A DNA stretch of 64,000 nt, taken from NCBI RefSeq assembly GCF_019236175.1, contig NZ_JAFAJM010000013.1, positions 124,001 to 188,000 on the forward strand, given 5' to 3'. The position numbers and the translations under genes were made by a program. Position 1 is the stretch's first letter, and the number at the start of each line of letters is the position of its first letter. The notes beneath the pieces are model-generated. The model was not told where the DNA came from. It made no database searches and saw only the letters and a list, made by a program, of their open reading frames with translations. Of this stretch, positions 16,594-26,135 are shown piece by piece. This DNA comes from Chryseobacterium sp. Its GTDB lineage: Bacteria; Bacteroidota; Bacteroidia; Flavobacteriales; Weeksellaceae.

Positions 16594-18051
16594 TTACTGA
16601 TATCTCTGATGTTCTTTACTTTTTGCAAATCTTCTAGTGATAGGCTTAAATAAAGCTTTGTATTTCTCTGCATCAAACAACTGAGAATCGGTAAGGGCTT
16701 TGTAGGTCATCCAGACTCCGAAAGGTAAGAGAATGAAATTAGGCAGCCATGCCGCTAAATAAGGGTTCATTTTACCACTCCATGACATATTTTCTACCCC
16801 CACGTTCATGACGTAGAAGATAATGAAAATAACAATCGCGATGATTACCGGAAGTCCCATACCTCCCTTTCTGATAATGGATCCTAAGCTGGCTCCAATC
16901 AGGAAAAAGATAATACAGGTTACAGAATAAGAGACAATTCTTTGCTGATAAATAACCACCTTACTGAAATATTTTACATTGGTGCTGAACTCGTTCTTTT
17001 TATCTTCCAGTGATGTTTTCAGATTGTCCAGTCTGTTGTAAGAGTTATAAATAAGTTCAAGCTTTTTATTACCTTTTACAGTATCCAGTTTGATTTGGGA
17101 TTTGGGAACAACTTTGTGTTTGTTTCCTTTATCCATATAGGCAACTACCGAATTGGTCTGGCTCAGTACATCCATTCCTACATTATCAAAAAACTTTTGA
17201 TTTTCCTTTTTGCTTTTTGCTATTGTTTCGTTCAGTTGTCCATAAGTCTGGAAACGGTAATCATCTGTAATCTGTTCTTTTTCGATAGCCTGATTGATGA
17301 TCTCACTAATATCAAAATGAGAAACTAATGTATCGAATTTAATAGCCTGATCCGGCTGCTTCATTCTTACATTTTCTCCTTTACCTGCAAAATTATCTTC
17401 AAATACGTAGCCGTTATATAAAACAAGCTTCAGGAAATTCTTATTGGCAGCAGGAACAAATTTTCCTTTTTCTGCTAGGATCGATTGCTGATTTTCATAG
17501 GTGTTTGCCTTTCTGTGAACAAAAACGCCTTCAATGTTTTCACCATTTTCACCATAAATTTTGTCAAATTTCACCATATATCCGGGTATCTGATCGATAA
17601 ACTGGCCCGGGGTAAAGTTGAGCGCAGGCTTGGTCTGTGCAATATTAAAAAGCATGTTCTTGGCTTTTTTCTGAAAATCAGGAATGATATTATTGGAAAA
17701 GAAGAACAGCATAATGGCCAATATGGTGGCGACTCCTAGAAGAGGAGTCATTACTCTGGTTAAGGAAATTCCGGCTGCTTTCATTGCTGCGAGCTCATAT
17801 CTTTCCCCAAATTCACCGAAAGACATAATACTGGCCAGGAGGATTGTTAGAGGCAGTACCATACTGATAACGCTTACGCCAAGATAGAAAAGAAGTTTCA
17901 GGATCTGCCAGTAGCTTAATCCTTTCCCCATAAATTGCCCCAATTGAACCCAGATAATGTTTACAATAAAGATGAAAAACAATACGCTGAATATAAAGAA
18001 AAACGGTCCAAAGAAGGTTTTTATGATATATCGGTCTAGTATTTTTAACAT
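16594..18051 (-). CDS. LptF/LptG family lipopolysaccharide export permease
   Basis: A 485-aa membrane protein: two membrane segments at the N-terminus (about 14-34 and 47-75), a large periplasmic jellyroll-like region (about 120-370), and three more near the C-terminus (from YSVTCIIFFLIGASLG). The motifs MLKILDRYIIKTFFGPF and GERYELAAMKAAGISL are typical of the YjgP/YjgQ proteins that, with LptB, extract LPS from the inner membrane. Bacteroidota often carry such genes singly, so LptF and LptG cannot be told apart. The lolA gene lies just upstream on the same strand, with a terminator between. Confidence 0.9.
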   Translation of the reverse strand: MLKILDRYIIKTFFGPFFFIFSVLFFIFIVNIIWVQLGQFMGKGLSYWQILKLLFYLGVSVISMVLPLTILLASIMSFGEFGERYELAAMKAAGISLTRVMTPLLGVATILAIMLFFFSNNIIPDFQKKAKNMLFNIAQTKPALNFTPGQFIDQIPGYMVKFDKIYGENGENIEGVFVHRKANTYENQQSILAEKGKFVPAANKNFLKLVLYNGYVFEDNFAGKGENVRMKQPDQAIKFDTLVSHFDISEIINQAIEKEQITDDYRFQTYGQLNETIAKSKKENQKFFDNVGMDVLSQTNSVVAYMDKGNKHKVVPKSQIKLDTVKGNKKLELIYNSYNRLDNLKTSLEDKKNEFSTNVKYFSKVVIYQQRIVSYSVTCIIFFLIGASLGSIIRKGGMGLPVIIAIVIFIIFYVMNVGVENMSWSGKMNPYLAAWLPNFILLPFGVWMTYKALTDSQLFDAEKYKALFKPITRRFAKSKEHQRYQ

Positions 18052-18065
18052 GCGCCAAAATTAAT

Positions 18066-18094
18066 CAAAAAGCCGCAAATTTTACTTGCGGCTT
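18066..18094 (-). terminator. Terminator after lolA
   Basis: Minus-strand stem AAGCCGCAA/TTGCGGCTT with a 7-nt loop and a short T run, between lolA and the LptF/G-type gene. Confidence 0.7.
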
Positions 18095-18161
18095 CTATAT
18101 TTTGTTATTTTTTTAACTCACTTCAACAAATTATCCATTTATAAATTTGTTTTCTAGCTTT

Positions 18162-18809
18162 TTAAAGTTCTGTAATTACGTAATTTTTAAATTTATTTTT
18201 GTCAAAAACAAACATATTAGGATCCAGATTCTGGTTTTCTTTGTATTCTTTAATTGCAATAACAGCCACATCTTTGTTACTTCCGTGCTGCTCAAGCTTT
18301 ACCATCTGTTTCTTTGCTGAATCTACAAAAAGGTAAACATACTTTATTCCGTTTGATTTTACAGGAGTAAGTTTAATAAAATCAGCATTCACTCCATTGA
18401 CCATTTTTTTTCCGTTATAGGTTACATTATAATCGTCTCTGTAAGTCGAAAGATAATTGATAGGGGAGAATAGGGCACTGCTTCCGTTAGGTTTTGCAAT
18501 GGTGACTTCCATATCATCTGCATTAATGTTGTAGATTTTGTTTCCGTCGAAGATCTGTTCAGTATCCATGATCTTCAGTTTGTACTTATCTCCTGCAGAA
18601 TAGTAAATTCCGGGCTCGGTTTTAGTTACCTGCTCATTAAGGCCACTTCCAAAAGAAAATTTGAAGTAAGAATTCTTTTTAGAATTGTAGTTGGCTGTAA
18701 TATCATCCAATATTTTTTTAGCCTTAGCATCTATCTTCTGAGCATTAGCCATACCTACTGCACCTACTACACAACTTCCTAATATAACTTTTGAAATAAT
18801 ATTTTTCAT
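18162..18809 (-). CDS. lolA: Outer-membrane lipoprotein carrier LolA-like protein
   Basis: A 215-aa periplasmic protein with signal peptide ending around VGMANAQK and a LolA-type half-barrel: AKKILDDITANYNSKKNSYFKFSF, the beta-hairpin TEPGIYYSAGDKYKL and the segment DGNKIYNINADDMEVTI. LolA takes lipoproteins released by LolCDE to the outer membrane. It lies between ftsK and an LPS export permease gene, all on one strand, the order ftsK-lolA-lptF/G being frequent in Flavobacteriia. Identity between close LolA paralogues cannot be settled here. Confidence 0.85.
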   Translation of the reverse strand: MKNIISKVILGSCVVGAVGMANAQKIDAKAKKILDDITANYNSKKNSYFKFSFGSGLNEQVTKTEPGIYYSAGDKYKLKIMDTEQIFDGNKIYNINADDMEVTIAKPNGSSALFSPINYLSTYRDDYNVTYNGKKMVNGVNADFIKLTPVKSNGIKYVYLFVDSAKKQMVKLEQHGSNKDVAVIAIKEYKENQNLDPNMFVFDKNKFKNYVITEL

Positions 18810-18878
18810 TTTTTTAATTTAATAATCTTTTAGACATTTTCAAACTCTAAAGAGGTGAAGCTTTTCGCCTTTTTCCTC

Positions 18879-21461
18879 TTATCTACGTAAATCTTCCAAA
18901 AACTGTTCCAAAGAATGGAGATCACTGATGATCACTTCTCTGGCTTTAGCTCCGTTAAATCCGCCTACAATACCACTTGCTTCCAGTTGATCCATAATTC
19001 TTCCGGCTCTGTTATAGCCTAATTTCAATTGTCTCTGAAGCATTGAAGTAGACCCCTGCTGTGTAGAAACAATAATTCTTGCAGCTTCTTCAAATAAGGC
19101 ATCTTTTTCATTAGGATCAAAGGCTCCTACAGTACTTGTGGAATCTTCAGAAACAAATTCAGGAAGCAGGAAGGCTGATGCATATCCTTTTTGCTCTCCG
19201 ATGAATTCTGCAATTCTTTCTACTTCCGGAGTATCTACGAAGGCACACTGAAGTCGAAGGATTTCATTACCGTTGAAATAAAGCATATCTCCTTTACCAA
19301 TCAGCTGATCGGCCCCCGGGGAATCCAGAATAGTTCTTGAGTCCACACTTGAGATTACTCTGAAGGCTGCTCTTGCAGGGAAGTTAGCTTTAATCATACC
19401 TGTAATTACATTTACTGAAGGTCTTTGCGTGGCAACAATTAAGTGAATACCTACGGCTCTTGCAAGCTGTGCCAGTCGGGCAATCGGTAACTCAACCTCT
19501 TTTCCTGCAGTCATAATCAGATCTGCAAACTCATCTACTACCAAAACGATATAAGGTAAAAAACGATGTCCGTTTTCAGGATTTAGTTTTCTTTCGGCAA
19601 ACTTCTTATTGTATTCTTTAAGGTTTTTACAGAATGCATTTTTAAGAAGATCATATCTGGTATCCATTTCAATACATAAAGAATTAAGCGTATTGATTAC
19701 TTTATTGGTATCTGTGATGATGGCTTCTTCAGCATCCGGAAGTTTGGCAAGATAATGTCTTTCAATTTTTGAATACAATGAAAGTTCTACCTTTTTAGGG
19801 TCTACCATTACAAACTTCAGCTCACTTGGGTGTTTTTTGTAAAGAAGAGACGTAAGGATAGCATTAATCCCTACGGATTTACCCTGACCAGTTGCTCCTG
19901 CCATCAGTAAGTGTGGCATTTTTGCAAGGTCAGCCATGAAAATTTCATTAGAAATGGTTTTTCCAAAAACTACGGGAAGATCCATGTCCGTATTCTGGAA
20001 TTTCTGAGATGCAATGACAGAACGCATGGAAACCATGGTAGGATTTTTTCTTGGTACTTCAATCCCGATGGTTCCTTTTCCGGGCATTGGTGCAATAATC
20101 CTGATTCCTAAAGCTGAAAGGTTTAATGCAATGTCATCCTGTAATTTCTTGATGGCAGCAACCCTGATTCCGGCTTCAGGTACAATTTCATATAAAGTAA
20201 CTGTAGGCCCGATGGTGGCCTTGATTTCTGCGATTCCTACATTGAAATTTTTTAAAAGTCCTACGATTTTATTCTTATTTTCTTCCAGCTCTTCTTTGTT
20301 AATGGAGATTTCCTCATTACCATAGTCTTTCAGTAAATCAACGGGCGGCATATGGAAGTTGGCAAGATCCAGTTTGTGGTCATACAAACCATGTTTTTCA
20401 ACGAGTTCCTGAGATTTTTTATCAGAATCATCCAGAACATCGATAACGGGGGCTACCTCTACATTGAATTTAATATTTTCCTGTGCAGGAGCTGATGTTT
20501 GTACCGGAGCTGGTGTGGAAGGTCTGATATCAAAAGCTTCCTCAGGACTGGAAACCGGAATAATAGGTTTTGTGCTAAGGTTTAAGCTCATGGATTGGGA
20601 AACCTCTTTTATTTCATCATCAAAAGAAGTGTGGTTAGGAGTAACAATCGTTTCTATATCTGTAGAAACCGGAACTTCCGGAAATCCTTTCGGCAGACTA
20701 ACGGGTTCCTGTTCTTGAGCTTTATTGATAGAAATACCGGGCGAAGAAGGAGAGACCATTTCACTTACCTTAACATTGGGTGCAATTTCTGCCTCAGTTT
20801 CTTCGGCTTCTTCTTTTAACTCTTCATCGGCTTCAAAATCTTCATCAGAATCAGGCATCATGGATTTTACTTTTCCGATCGTGTTTTCATTGATTGTATT
20901 CAGCTTGGCTTTAATAGAGCTGGGGCGAAGATTGAATTCAAGGATGAAATAGAGCAGAATACTTGCTGCCAGTACCGTCCATAAACCTACCGTTCCGATA
21001 ATGGAATTAAGGTAATCCATAATCTGAAAGCCGTATACTCCTCCCAGTACACCTTGTCCTTTTGTAAGCGCTCCCATAAAAATAGGCACCCAGCAAATAA
21101 AAAATAAAGAATGACCGATTGTTTTCCACGGTTTAAAAATTCTCTTTTTAAGAATCAGGGTTCCGACAACAAGAAATAAAAAGGCAATGATAAATGAGGC
21201 GATGCCGATACTTTCAAAAATGAAAATATTTCCCAGCCAGTCACCGGCTTTACCAAAAATATTGGAAGATTTTATACTTTTATCAAGCATGGTTCCCGCC
21301 TGGCTTTGATCCGATTTCCAGTTCATTAAATAAGAAATGAATGAAAAAGCAAGTACCGCAGAAAAAAGTATAAAACTAAGCCCGAAAAATATACGTGGCT
21401 TTGATAAAATTCTGCCTTTATCAGGCGATTCAGTCTGTTTTTTTTGTGTCTTTTTGTCCAT
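18879..21461 (-). CDS. ftsK: DNA translocase FtsK
   Basis: An 860-aa septal DNA pump. N-terminal part with four membrane segments (about 27-185), an acidic Pro-rich linker (about 200-360), then the RecA-like motor: Walker A GATGQGKSVG and Walker B IVLVVDEFADL, with the FtsK motif RAVGIHLIVATQRPSV. The C-terminal winged-helix gamma domain (about 790-850: QGSTSMLQRQLKLGYNRAGRI) recognises polar DNA sequences and activates XerCD. All parts are intact. Confidence 0.95.
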   Translation of the reverse strand: MDKKTQKKQTESPDKGRILSKPRIFFGLSFILFSAVLAFSFISYLMNWKSDQSQAGTMLDKSIKSSNIFGKAGDWLGNIFIFESIGIASFIIAFLFLVVGTLILKKRIFKPWKTIGHSLFFICWVPIFMGALTKGQGVLGGVYGFQIMDYLNSIIGTVGLWTVLAASILLYFILEFNLRPSSIKAKLNTINENTIGKVKSMMPDSDEDFEADEELKEEAEETEAEIAPNVKVSEMVSPSSPGISINKAQEQEPVSLPKGFPEVPVSTDIETIVTPNHTSFDDEIKEVSQSMSLNLSTKPIIPVSSPEEAFDIRPSTPAPVQTSAPAQENIKFNVEVAPVIDVLDDSDKKSQELVEKHGLYDHKLDLANFHMPPVDLLKDYGNEEISINKEELEENKNKIVGLLKNFNVGIAEIKATIGPTVTLYEIVPEAGIRVAAIKKLQDDIALNLSALGIRIIAPMPGKGTIGIEVPRKNPTMVSMRSVIASQKFQNTDMDLPVVFGKTISNEIFMADLAKMPHLLMAGATGQGKSVGINAILTSLLYKKHPSELKFVMVDPKKVELSLYSKIERHYLAKLPDAEEAIITDTNKVINTLNSLCIEMDTRYDLLKNAFCKNLKEYNKKFAERKLNPENGHRFLPYIVLVVDEFADLIMTAGKEVELPIARLAQLARAVGIHLIVATQRPSVNVITGMIKANFPARAAFRVISSVDSRTILDSPGADQLIGKGDMLYFNGNEILRLQCAFVDTPEVERIAEFIGEQKGYASAFLLPEFVSEDSTSTVGAFDPNEKDALFEEAARIIVSTQQGSTSMLQRQLKLGYNRAGRIMDQLEASGIVGGFNGAKAREVIISDLHSLEQFLEDLRR

Positions 21462-22080
21462 AATATCAATGTGGCAAATTTAATGTTTTTTCAATACTAA
21501 AAGAATCTTTTTTCTCCAAAAAACATTTTGCAAATCCCTATTTTTCCTACGATTATTTAAAATTGATTAAAGAATATTTTTTGTTCCTATTATTGGGTGA
21601 AATAAAAGTAAGGTTATTTTTTTTGTTTATCCAAATACAGACCTGTTAAATTATACTAATTGATTTAAAAGCTAATATATTTCTGCTATTAAAGATGTAT
21701 ATGCGAAAAAAATCAATTATAAAAAAATCAACGGTTTATATTATAAAATATCTATAGGGGTTTTTATTGCTTAAACTATATTTTTTTTAATTTTAAAATG
21801 AATAATATTAATAAATTTAAACAAATGTTTATTATTTTATTGAAAAAATATATCTTACATTTGTAGTCTGTATCAAAAGATAGAGCACTGTCTACTGTAT
21901 AGTATTTTAGTATTTTAACGGATATTACGATTTATTATACAGAGAGATATAAAAATAAAAGTCTTGTGTGGCTTTTACTTTTTTAACTGTTTTCCATATT
22001 CCACTTATTCCTGTTAATTGGCTTATCTGTAGTGATTGGCCGGTTTTACAACATAGACAAAAAACATTTAAAATACATCA
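21462..22080. other. 619-bp AT-rich intergenic region with a promoter
   Basis: No ORF of interest. A TACATTTG box at 21856-21863 matches TAnnTTTG and would serve the plus-strand secreted pair, leaving an unusually long 5' leader of over 200 nt. The rest, including the stretch upstream of ftsK, is A/T-rich with no clear hairpin. Confidence 0.5.
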
Positions 22081-23769
22081 ATGAGAAAGCAGTTATTCTT
22101 TGTATTCTTGTTGGGCAGCTGTACTTTATGGGGGCAATCTCCGGGAGGTGTTTCTACGAATCTGCAAATATGGGTTAAGGCAGATACGGGTACAGGGACA
22201 ACAACAGATAATACACAGGTTTCCATTTGGGAAAATCAAAAAACAGGCGGCGTAAACGGAATTGCCAATCAGGGAATGCCCGGTTATTATGCAGATCCGG
22301 GAGCAGGGGCAAGACCTGTTTATCGTACCGCGACCTCTATTCCCAGTTTTAATTTTAATCCCGCTATTCAGATTGTAAGTACAAACGGATACAGAGCCGG
22401 ATATAAATTTCCGTCAGGCTTCCCGGATAATACGACCAATGCACTTACTTCGTATACTCATCTTTCAAGAACGGTTTCTTCCGTGTACAGAACGGTATTC
22501 GTGATGAATGGAATCACCAGAAACTCGAATACGGGAGTGGTAGCCGGAGTGTGGCAGTCTCCGTTTTTTGGAACCCAGAATACCCGTCCGGAATTTTATA
22601 ATGAAAAAGAGTCCGGTGATGTTTTCTTTGGTACCAATACCATTCCTACTGTTGGAAGTAATGTTCCCAGTATACAATCCTATTATAACAGTCTTTCCGG
22701 AGCCAATATGAATTATTACTTCGATAATAATGGACTGGCTTTCGGACAGCCTTCAAACAATGTTTCCTCTGCGAGTAATTATCCGGGACTGGTTCTTTTA
22801 ATGGATAATGACGGCGGAAGCGGAAGTACATCATTGGCGGGAGACAGAATAGGAGAGTTTATATTATATTCGGGTACTCAGACTCCTGCAGAAAGACAGA
22901 GGGTTAATTCTTATCTTGCTGTCAAATATGGGGTAACTTTAGAGCAACCGCAAAATTATTTGGGATCAGATGAGACTGTTACATGGGATTCCGGTGTGAA
23001 TACTGCTTTTAATAATAATGTATTCGGTTTGGCAAAAGATGATATGTCTGTTTTAAATCAAATGGTAAGTAACAGCATCAATGCAGAAAATAATATCATC
23101 CTTACACTGGCTACTACTAATGATTTTATTTCAGCGAATGCAGATCCGGCCAGGGCAACTTTTCTTCAGGACAAAACGTTTCTGATAGCAGGAGATAATA
23201 ATAATCAGGCATTATCGCTTGTCAACTTTGGGAACTCTTCCGGGAAAAGGATCCAGAGGACGTGGCTGGCCCAGAGGACAAAAGATACAGGAGCTACATG
23301 GCTTCAGGCAGATCTTTCAGGTTACAGCAGTATTGCGGTAACGGATAAAATCAATATGATCATTGCGGATGACAGCGGGTTTACACAAAATGTCCAGGTT
23401 GTTCCTGCTGTTACTTTCTCAGGAGGTAAAGCTGTATTCAGATATTCATTCCCGGGGAATAAGTATTTTACCTTCGGAACGAATGTTCAGACCTATTGTA
23501 CTAAAGATCCGGCAACGGGAACTCCGGATGCCTTAACAAAAATGGGAATTACAGGATATACCAGTCCACAGAATAACTGGCCGGGAAATGTTCCTAACGG
23601 CTTTCTGGCACTTGAATCCAAAGATAAAGGAATGGTAGTCACCAGAACGACTTCGGCAAGCATTGCTTTACCGGTGGAAGGTATGCTGATTTATGATACT
23701 GCGGATAAGTGTTTTAAACTTTATAACGGCACAGACTGGAATTGTATTGTCAGATCCTGTAATGATTAA
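22081..23769 (+). CDS. Secreted LamG-like (concanavalin fold) protein
   Basis: A 562-aa exported protein: signal peptide MRKQLFFVFLLGSCTLWGQ, then an N-terminal domain starting LQIWVKADTGTG, typical of laminin-G/DUF8202-like domains in Bacteroidota surface proteins (about 25-290), a middle part with repeated VFGLAKDD-type strands (about 300-460), and a C-terminal segment PVEGMLIYDTADKCFKLYNG. The mature protein is rich in Asn, Thr and Gly. There is no T9SS C-terminal domain that I can recognise. It is followed 11 bp later by a short exported protein with a related end. Confidence 0.75.
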   Translation: MRKQLFFVFLLGSCTLWGQSPGGVSTNLQIWVKADTGTGTTTDNTQVSIWENQKTGGVNGIANQGMPGYYADPGAGARPVYRTATSIPSFNFNPAIQIVSTNGYRAGYKFPSGFPDNTTNALTSYTHLSRTVSSVYRTVFVMNGITRNSNTGVVAGVWQSPFFGTQNTRPEFYNEKESGDVFFGTNTIPTVGSNVPSIQSYYNSLSGANMNYYFDNNGLAFGQPSNNVSSASNYPGLVLLMDNDGGSGSTSLAGDRIGEFILYSGTQTPAERQRVNSYLAVKYGVTLEQPQNYLGSDETVTWDSGVNTAFNNNVFGLAKDDMSVLNQMVSNSINAENNIILTLATTNDFISANADPARATFLQDKTFLIAGDNNNQALSLVNFGNSSGKRIQRTWLAQRTKDTGATWLQADLSGYSSIAVTDKINMIIADDSGFTQNVQVVPAVTFSGGKAVFRYSFPGNKYFTFGTNVQTYCTKDPATGTPDALTKMGITGYTSPQNNWPGNVPNGFLALESKDKGMVVTRTTSASIALPVEGMLIYDTADKCFKLYNGTDWNCIVRSCND

Positions 23770-23780
23770 AAAGATAAAAA

Positions 23781-24281
23781 ATGAAAAAAATAATAGCAAT
23801 AATAATATTGTGTTCTGCAGGATTCGCTTCTGCTCAGATCGCTATTGAGAAAGCTCAGGCGGACGGAGACGCCCTTTTGGATTTTCCTGCTAATACGACA
23901 AAAGGCATCCTATTGCCGATTGTGGAAACACTTCCTGTAAATGCAGTCAGCGGAACACTTCTGATGGATAAAAATGATAACATTTTAAAAATGAATGTGG
24001 AATCTGTATGGGTTCCGTTAAGTGATGCAGGTTCTGTAGCCGGGGTAAGTTTCAATACGGGCTCAGAGATTCCGGGGCAGAACAGGGTGATTATGGGGTC
24101 GGGTACAACCACTGCTCCCGGAGTACTGGTTCTGGAATCATCCAATAAAGCACTCGTTCTTCCTAAAGTGGCTTCTCCGCATCTTAATGTAAAAAGTCCT
24201 TATCCCGGTATGGTTTGTTATGATACGGTAAGTAAAACTATGGCTGTATTTGACGGGCTGAAATGGAGTTACTGGAAATAA
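23781..24281 (+). CDS. Small exported protein with C-terminal motif shared with its upstream neighbour
   Basis: A 166-aa protein with signal peptide MKKIIAIIILCSAGFASAQ. The mature part includes LLDFPANTTKGILLPIVE and ends YPGMVCYDTVSKTMAVFDGLKWSYWK, which follows the same pattern (G-M-x-x-Y-D-T-x-x-K, then an aromatic, G, W) as the end of the preceding protein. Such segments recur in Chryseobacterium exported proteins that carry long fibre-like regions. Same operon, ended by a terminator. Function unknown. Confidence 0.75.
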   Translation: MKKIIAIIILCSAGFASAQIAIEKAQADGDALLDFPANTTKGILLPIVETLPVNAVSGTLLMDKNDNILKMNVESVWVPLSDAGSVAGVSFNTGSEIPGQNRVIMGSGTTTAPGVLVLESSNKALVLPKVASPHLNVKSPYPGMVCYDTVSKTMAVFDGLKWSYWK

Positions 24282-24308
24282 TTAATCATTATTTATAAAA
24301 TGGTACAG

Positions 24309-24337
24309 GCCGGAAGAATGTCTTCCGGCTATTTTTG
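24309..24337 (+). terminator. Terminator after the secreted pair
   Basis: Perfect 9-bp stem GCCGGAAGA/TCTTCCGGC with ATG loop and T-tract. Confidence 0.9.
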
Positions 24338-24348
24338 TATTAATCTTT

Positions 24349-24393
24349 TTTGAACTAGTTCAAAGGTGATGAACTTCCGCTGTTATAATTTTG
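24349..24393 (+). promoter_or_regulatory. Promoter with Crp/Fnr-like palindrome at about -41
   Basis: TTTGAACTAGTTCAAA at 24349-24364 is a perfect 16-bp palindrome of the form TTGAA-N4-TTCAA, similar to Crp/Fnr half-site spacing. TAATTTTG at 24386-24393 is a -7 box. The expected transcription start near 24397 places the palindrome centre about 41 bp upstream, as for class II activator sites. A Crp/Fnr gene lies just downstream. Confidence 0.6.
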
Positions 24394-24411
24394 TTTTATA
24401 AAATTTTAAAA

Positions 24412-25056
24412 ATGAAAGATAGGTTCAAAAGGATTCTGGTTTTATGCCTGATGATACTTTTACAACAATCGGTTAAAGCACAACAAAAAACGAAAATGGA
24501 AAACACAGCATTATTAATTATTGACGTACAGAACGATTATTTTCCCGGAGGAAAAATGACATTAGACAGCGCAGATCAGGCTGGTGAAAATACAAAAAGG
24601 ATATTGGAGTATTTTAGAAAAAAAAGACTTCCGGTGGTTCATATTATGCATGTTTCAGCCCATGAAGGAGCTGCTTTCTTCCTGCCGGATACACCGGGAG
24701 CTGCAATCAATTCAAGAGTTTCACCGTTGGCGGGTGAAAAAATAATCGTAAAGCATTTTCCTAACAGTTTCAGGGAAACAAAACTTCTGGAATATCTTCA
24801 GTCTGAAAAAATTAAAAATCTGGTGATAACAGGAATGATGACGGATGTCTGCGTGGAATCTACAACAAGAGCGGCTTTTGATTTCGGATTTACCAATACT
24901 ATTATCGGAGATGCCACGGCTACAAAAGACCGGGAGCTGAACGGTCAGATAGTAAAGGCTGCGGAAGTACAACAATCTTTTCTCGCAGGAATTTCTGCGC
25001 TGGGGAATCTGTATGCCCGTATTATTAATACAAAAGATTTTATAAACGATAAATAA
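24412..25056 (+). CDS. Exported isochorismatase-fold cysteine hydrolase
   Basis: A 214-aa protein of the isochorismatase-like hydrolase family: Asp in ALLIIDVQNDYFPGG, Lys in the IIVKHFPNSF region and nucleophile Cys in TGMMTDVCVESTTR complete the catalytic triad. Unlike most family members it begins with a signal peptide (LVLCLMILLQQSVKAQ), so the enzyme is probably periplasmic; an internal ATG (MENTALLIIDVQ) could start a cytoplasmic form. I pick the ATG at 24412, which gives a normal signal sequence. The Crp/Fnr gene follows with a weak terminator between. The substrate, probably an amide such as a nicotinamide-like compound, is unknown. Confidence 0.8.
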   Translation: MKDRFKRILVLCLMILLQQSVKAQQKTKMENTALLIIDVQNDYFPGGKMTLDSADQAGENTKRILEYFRKKRLPVVHIMHVSAHEGAAFFLPDTPGAAINSRVSPLAGEKIIVKHFPNSFRETKLLEYLQSEKIKNLVITGMMTDVCVESTTRAAFDFGFTNTIIGDATATKDRELNGQIVKAAEVQQSFLAGISALGNLYARIINTKDFINDK

Positions 25057-25081
25057 AAGAATAAGTTAATCAATCACTAAT

Positions 25082-25115
25082 AAAGGTATCATTAATATGG
25101 GTACCTTTATTTTTT
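25082..25115 (+). terminator. Terminator after the hydrolase gene
   Basis: Stem AAAGGTA/TACCTTT with a 13-nt loop, then ATTTTTT. Confidence 0.65.
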
Positions 25116-25129
25116 AAACCCAGGAACAG

Positions 25130-25711
25130 ATGTTCAACTTACTTTATCAAAATATCAGCAGGTATACTCAATTTACCAAAGAAGAATTCGGTCGGTTTGC
25201 CAACCCTTTCCAGTTAAGGAAATTTAAAAAGAAAGAAATGGTTCTCCGCGAAGGCGATTATTGCCTTTTTGAAGGCTTTGTAACGAAGGGTTGCTTTAAA
25301 ATATACTACCTGAATGAAAACGGTTTTGAACAGACTTTATACTTCGCTGTTGAAGGGTGGTGGATTACGGATATAGACAGCCTGATTAATCACGTACCAA
25401 GTATTCTGAATATTGAAGCTCTGGAAGAAAGTGAAGTGCTGATGGTTTCTAAAAAAGATAAAGATTATTTGTATGAGACAATGCCAAAGGTAGAAAAATT
25501 ATTCAGGATGATGAATCAGCAGTCCTCAGTGGCTTTACAGCGAAGAATTTTTTCTTTAACCGGAAAAACAGCAGATCAGCGATATCTTGAATTTCTTGAA
25601 AAATATCCCGGGCTGGAACAGAAGCTGACCCAACAGCAGGTAGCTTCTTATTTGGGAATTACCCATGAGTTTTTGAGTAAGATCAGAAAAAAAATGGCTT
25701 TGGGTAAATAA
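25130..25711 (+). CDS. Crp/Fnr family transcriptional regulator
   Basis: A 193-aa regulator with an N-terminal cyclic-nucleotide-binding-like barrel (about 20-115: KKKEMVLREGDYCLFEGFVTKG) and a C-terminal helix-turn-helix (LTQQQVASYLGITHEFLSKIRKK). It lacks the N-terminal cysteines of FNR, so it is not an obvious iron-sulfur sensor. This type is common in Bacteroidota, usually beside a single target gene. Its neighbour, the exported hydrolase, has a palindrome suited to a Crp/Fnr dimer in its promoter; activation of that gene is inferred. Confidence 0.85.
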   Translation: MFNLLYQNISRYTQFTKEEFGRFANPFQLRKFKKKEMVLREGDYCLFEGFVTKGCFKIYYLNENGFEQTLYFAVEGWWITDIDSLINHVPSILNIEALEESEVLMVSKKDKDYLYETMPKVEKLFRMMNQQSSVALQRRIFSLTGKTADQRYLEFLEKYPGLEQKLTQQQVASYLGITHEFLSKIRKKMALGK

Positions 25712-26135
25712 AATTAGAATGTTGTTTGAAATGTTTATTGGTGAATGGGAATGATCAGTAAATGGATAAAAAATATAAAGTTTTCTTCTTCTTATTATTC
25801 TCAATTCTGTTATGAATAATGATTGTTTCTGGTTTGAAAATAAAACAGGATGTATGATTTTGAAATCCGGAAATCAATAGCAGATATATAATGCGTTTAT
25901 TTTTAGGGATTTAAATATGGCTGATCAGTCTAAAGAATAGAGGTCCTCGATCATTCGGATAGTTAGAATAAATCTGTTTCTTTTTGGTTTTAAAAATTGA
26001 ATTTTTCTTAGTTTTTTTAATGTTATTAAGAATGGTTCAAAATAAGCAAAACCTGTTCCAAAATGACAAAAAACAGCTTTTTTTACCTCCTTTATAGTTT
26101 ATCATCCTTATTTTTGCATGTCAAGTATATAAATC
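25712..26135. other. 424-bp intergenic region before ccsBA
   Basis: AT-rich, no supported gene. A TATTTTTG box at 26109-26116 fits a -7 element for the cytochrome biogenesis gene. A 17-codon ORF at 25762-25815 resembles a bare signal peptide (MDKKYKVFFFLLFSILL) and may be a remnant. Confidence 0.4.

Noticed and set aside
25762-25815. 17-aa ORF resembling a signal peptide
   Set aside because: No mature part and no conserved signals; at best a gene remnant.
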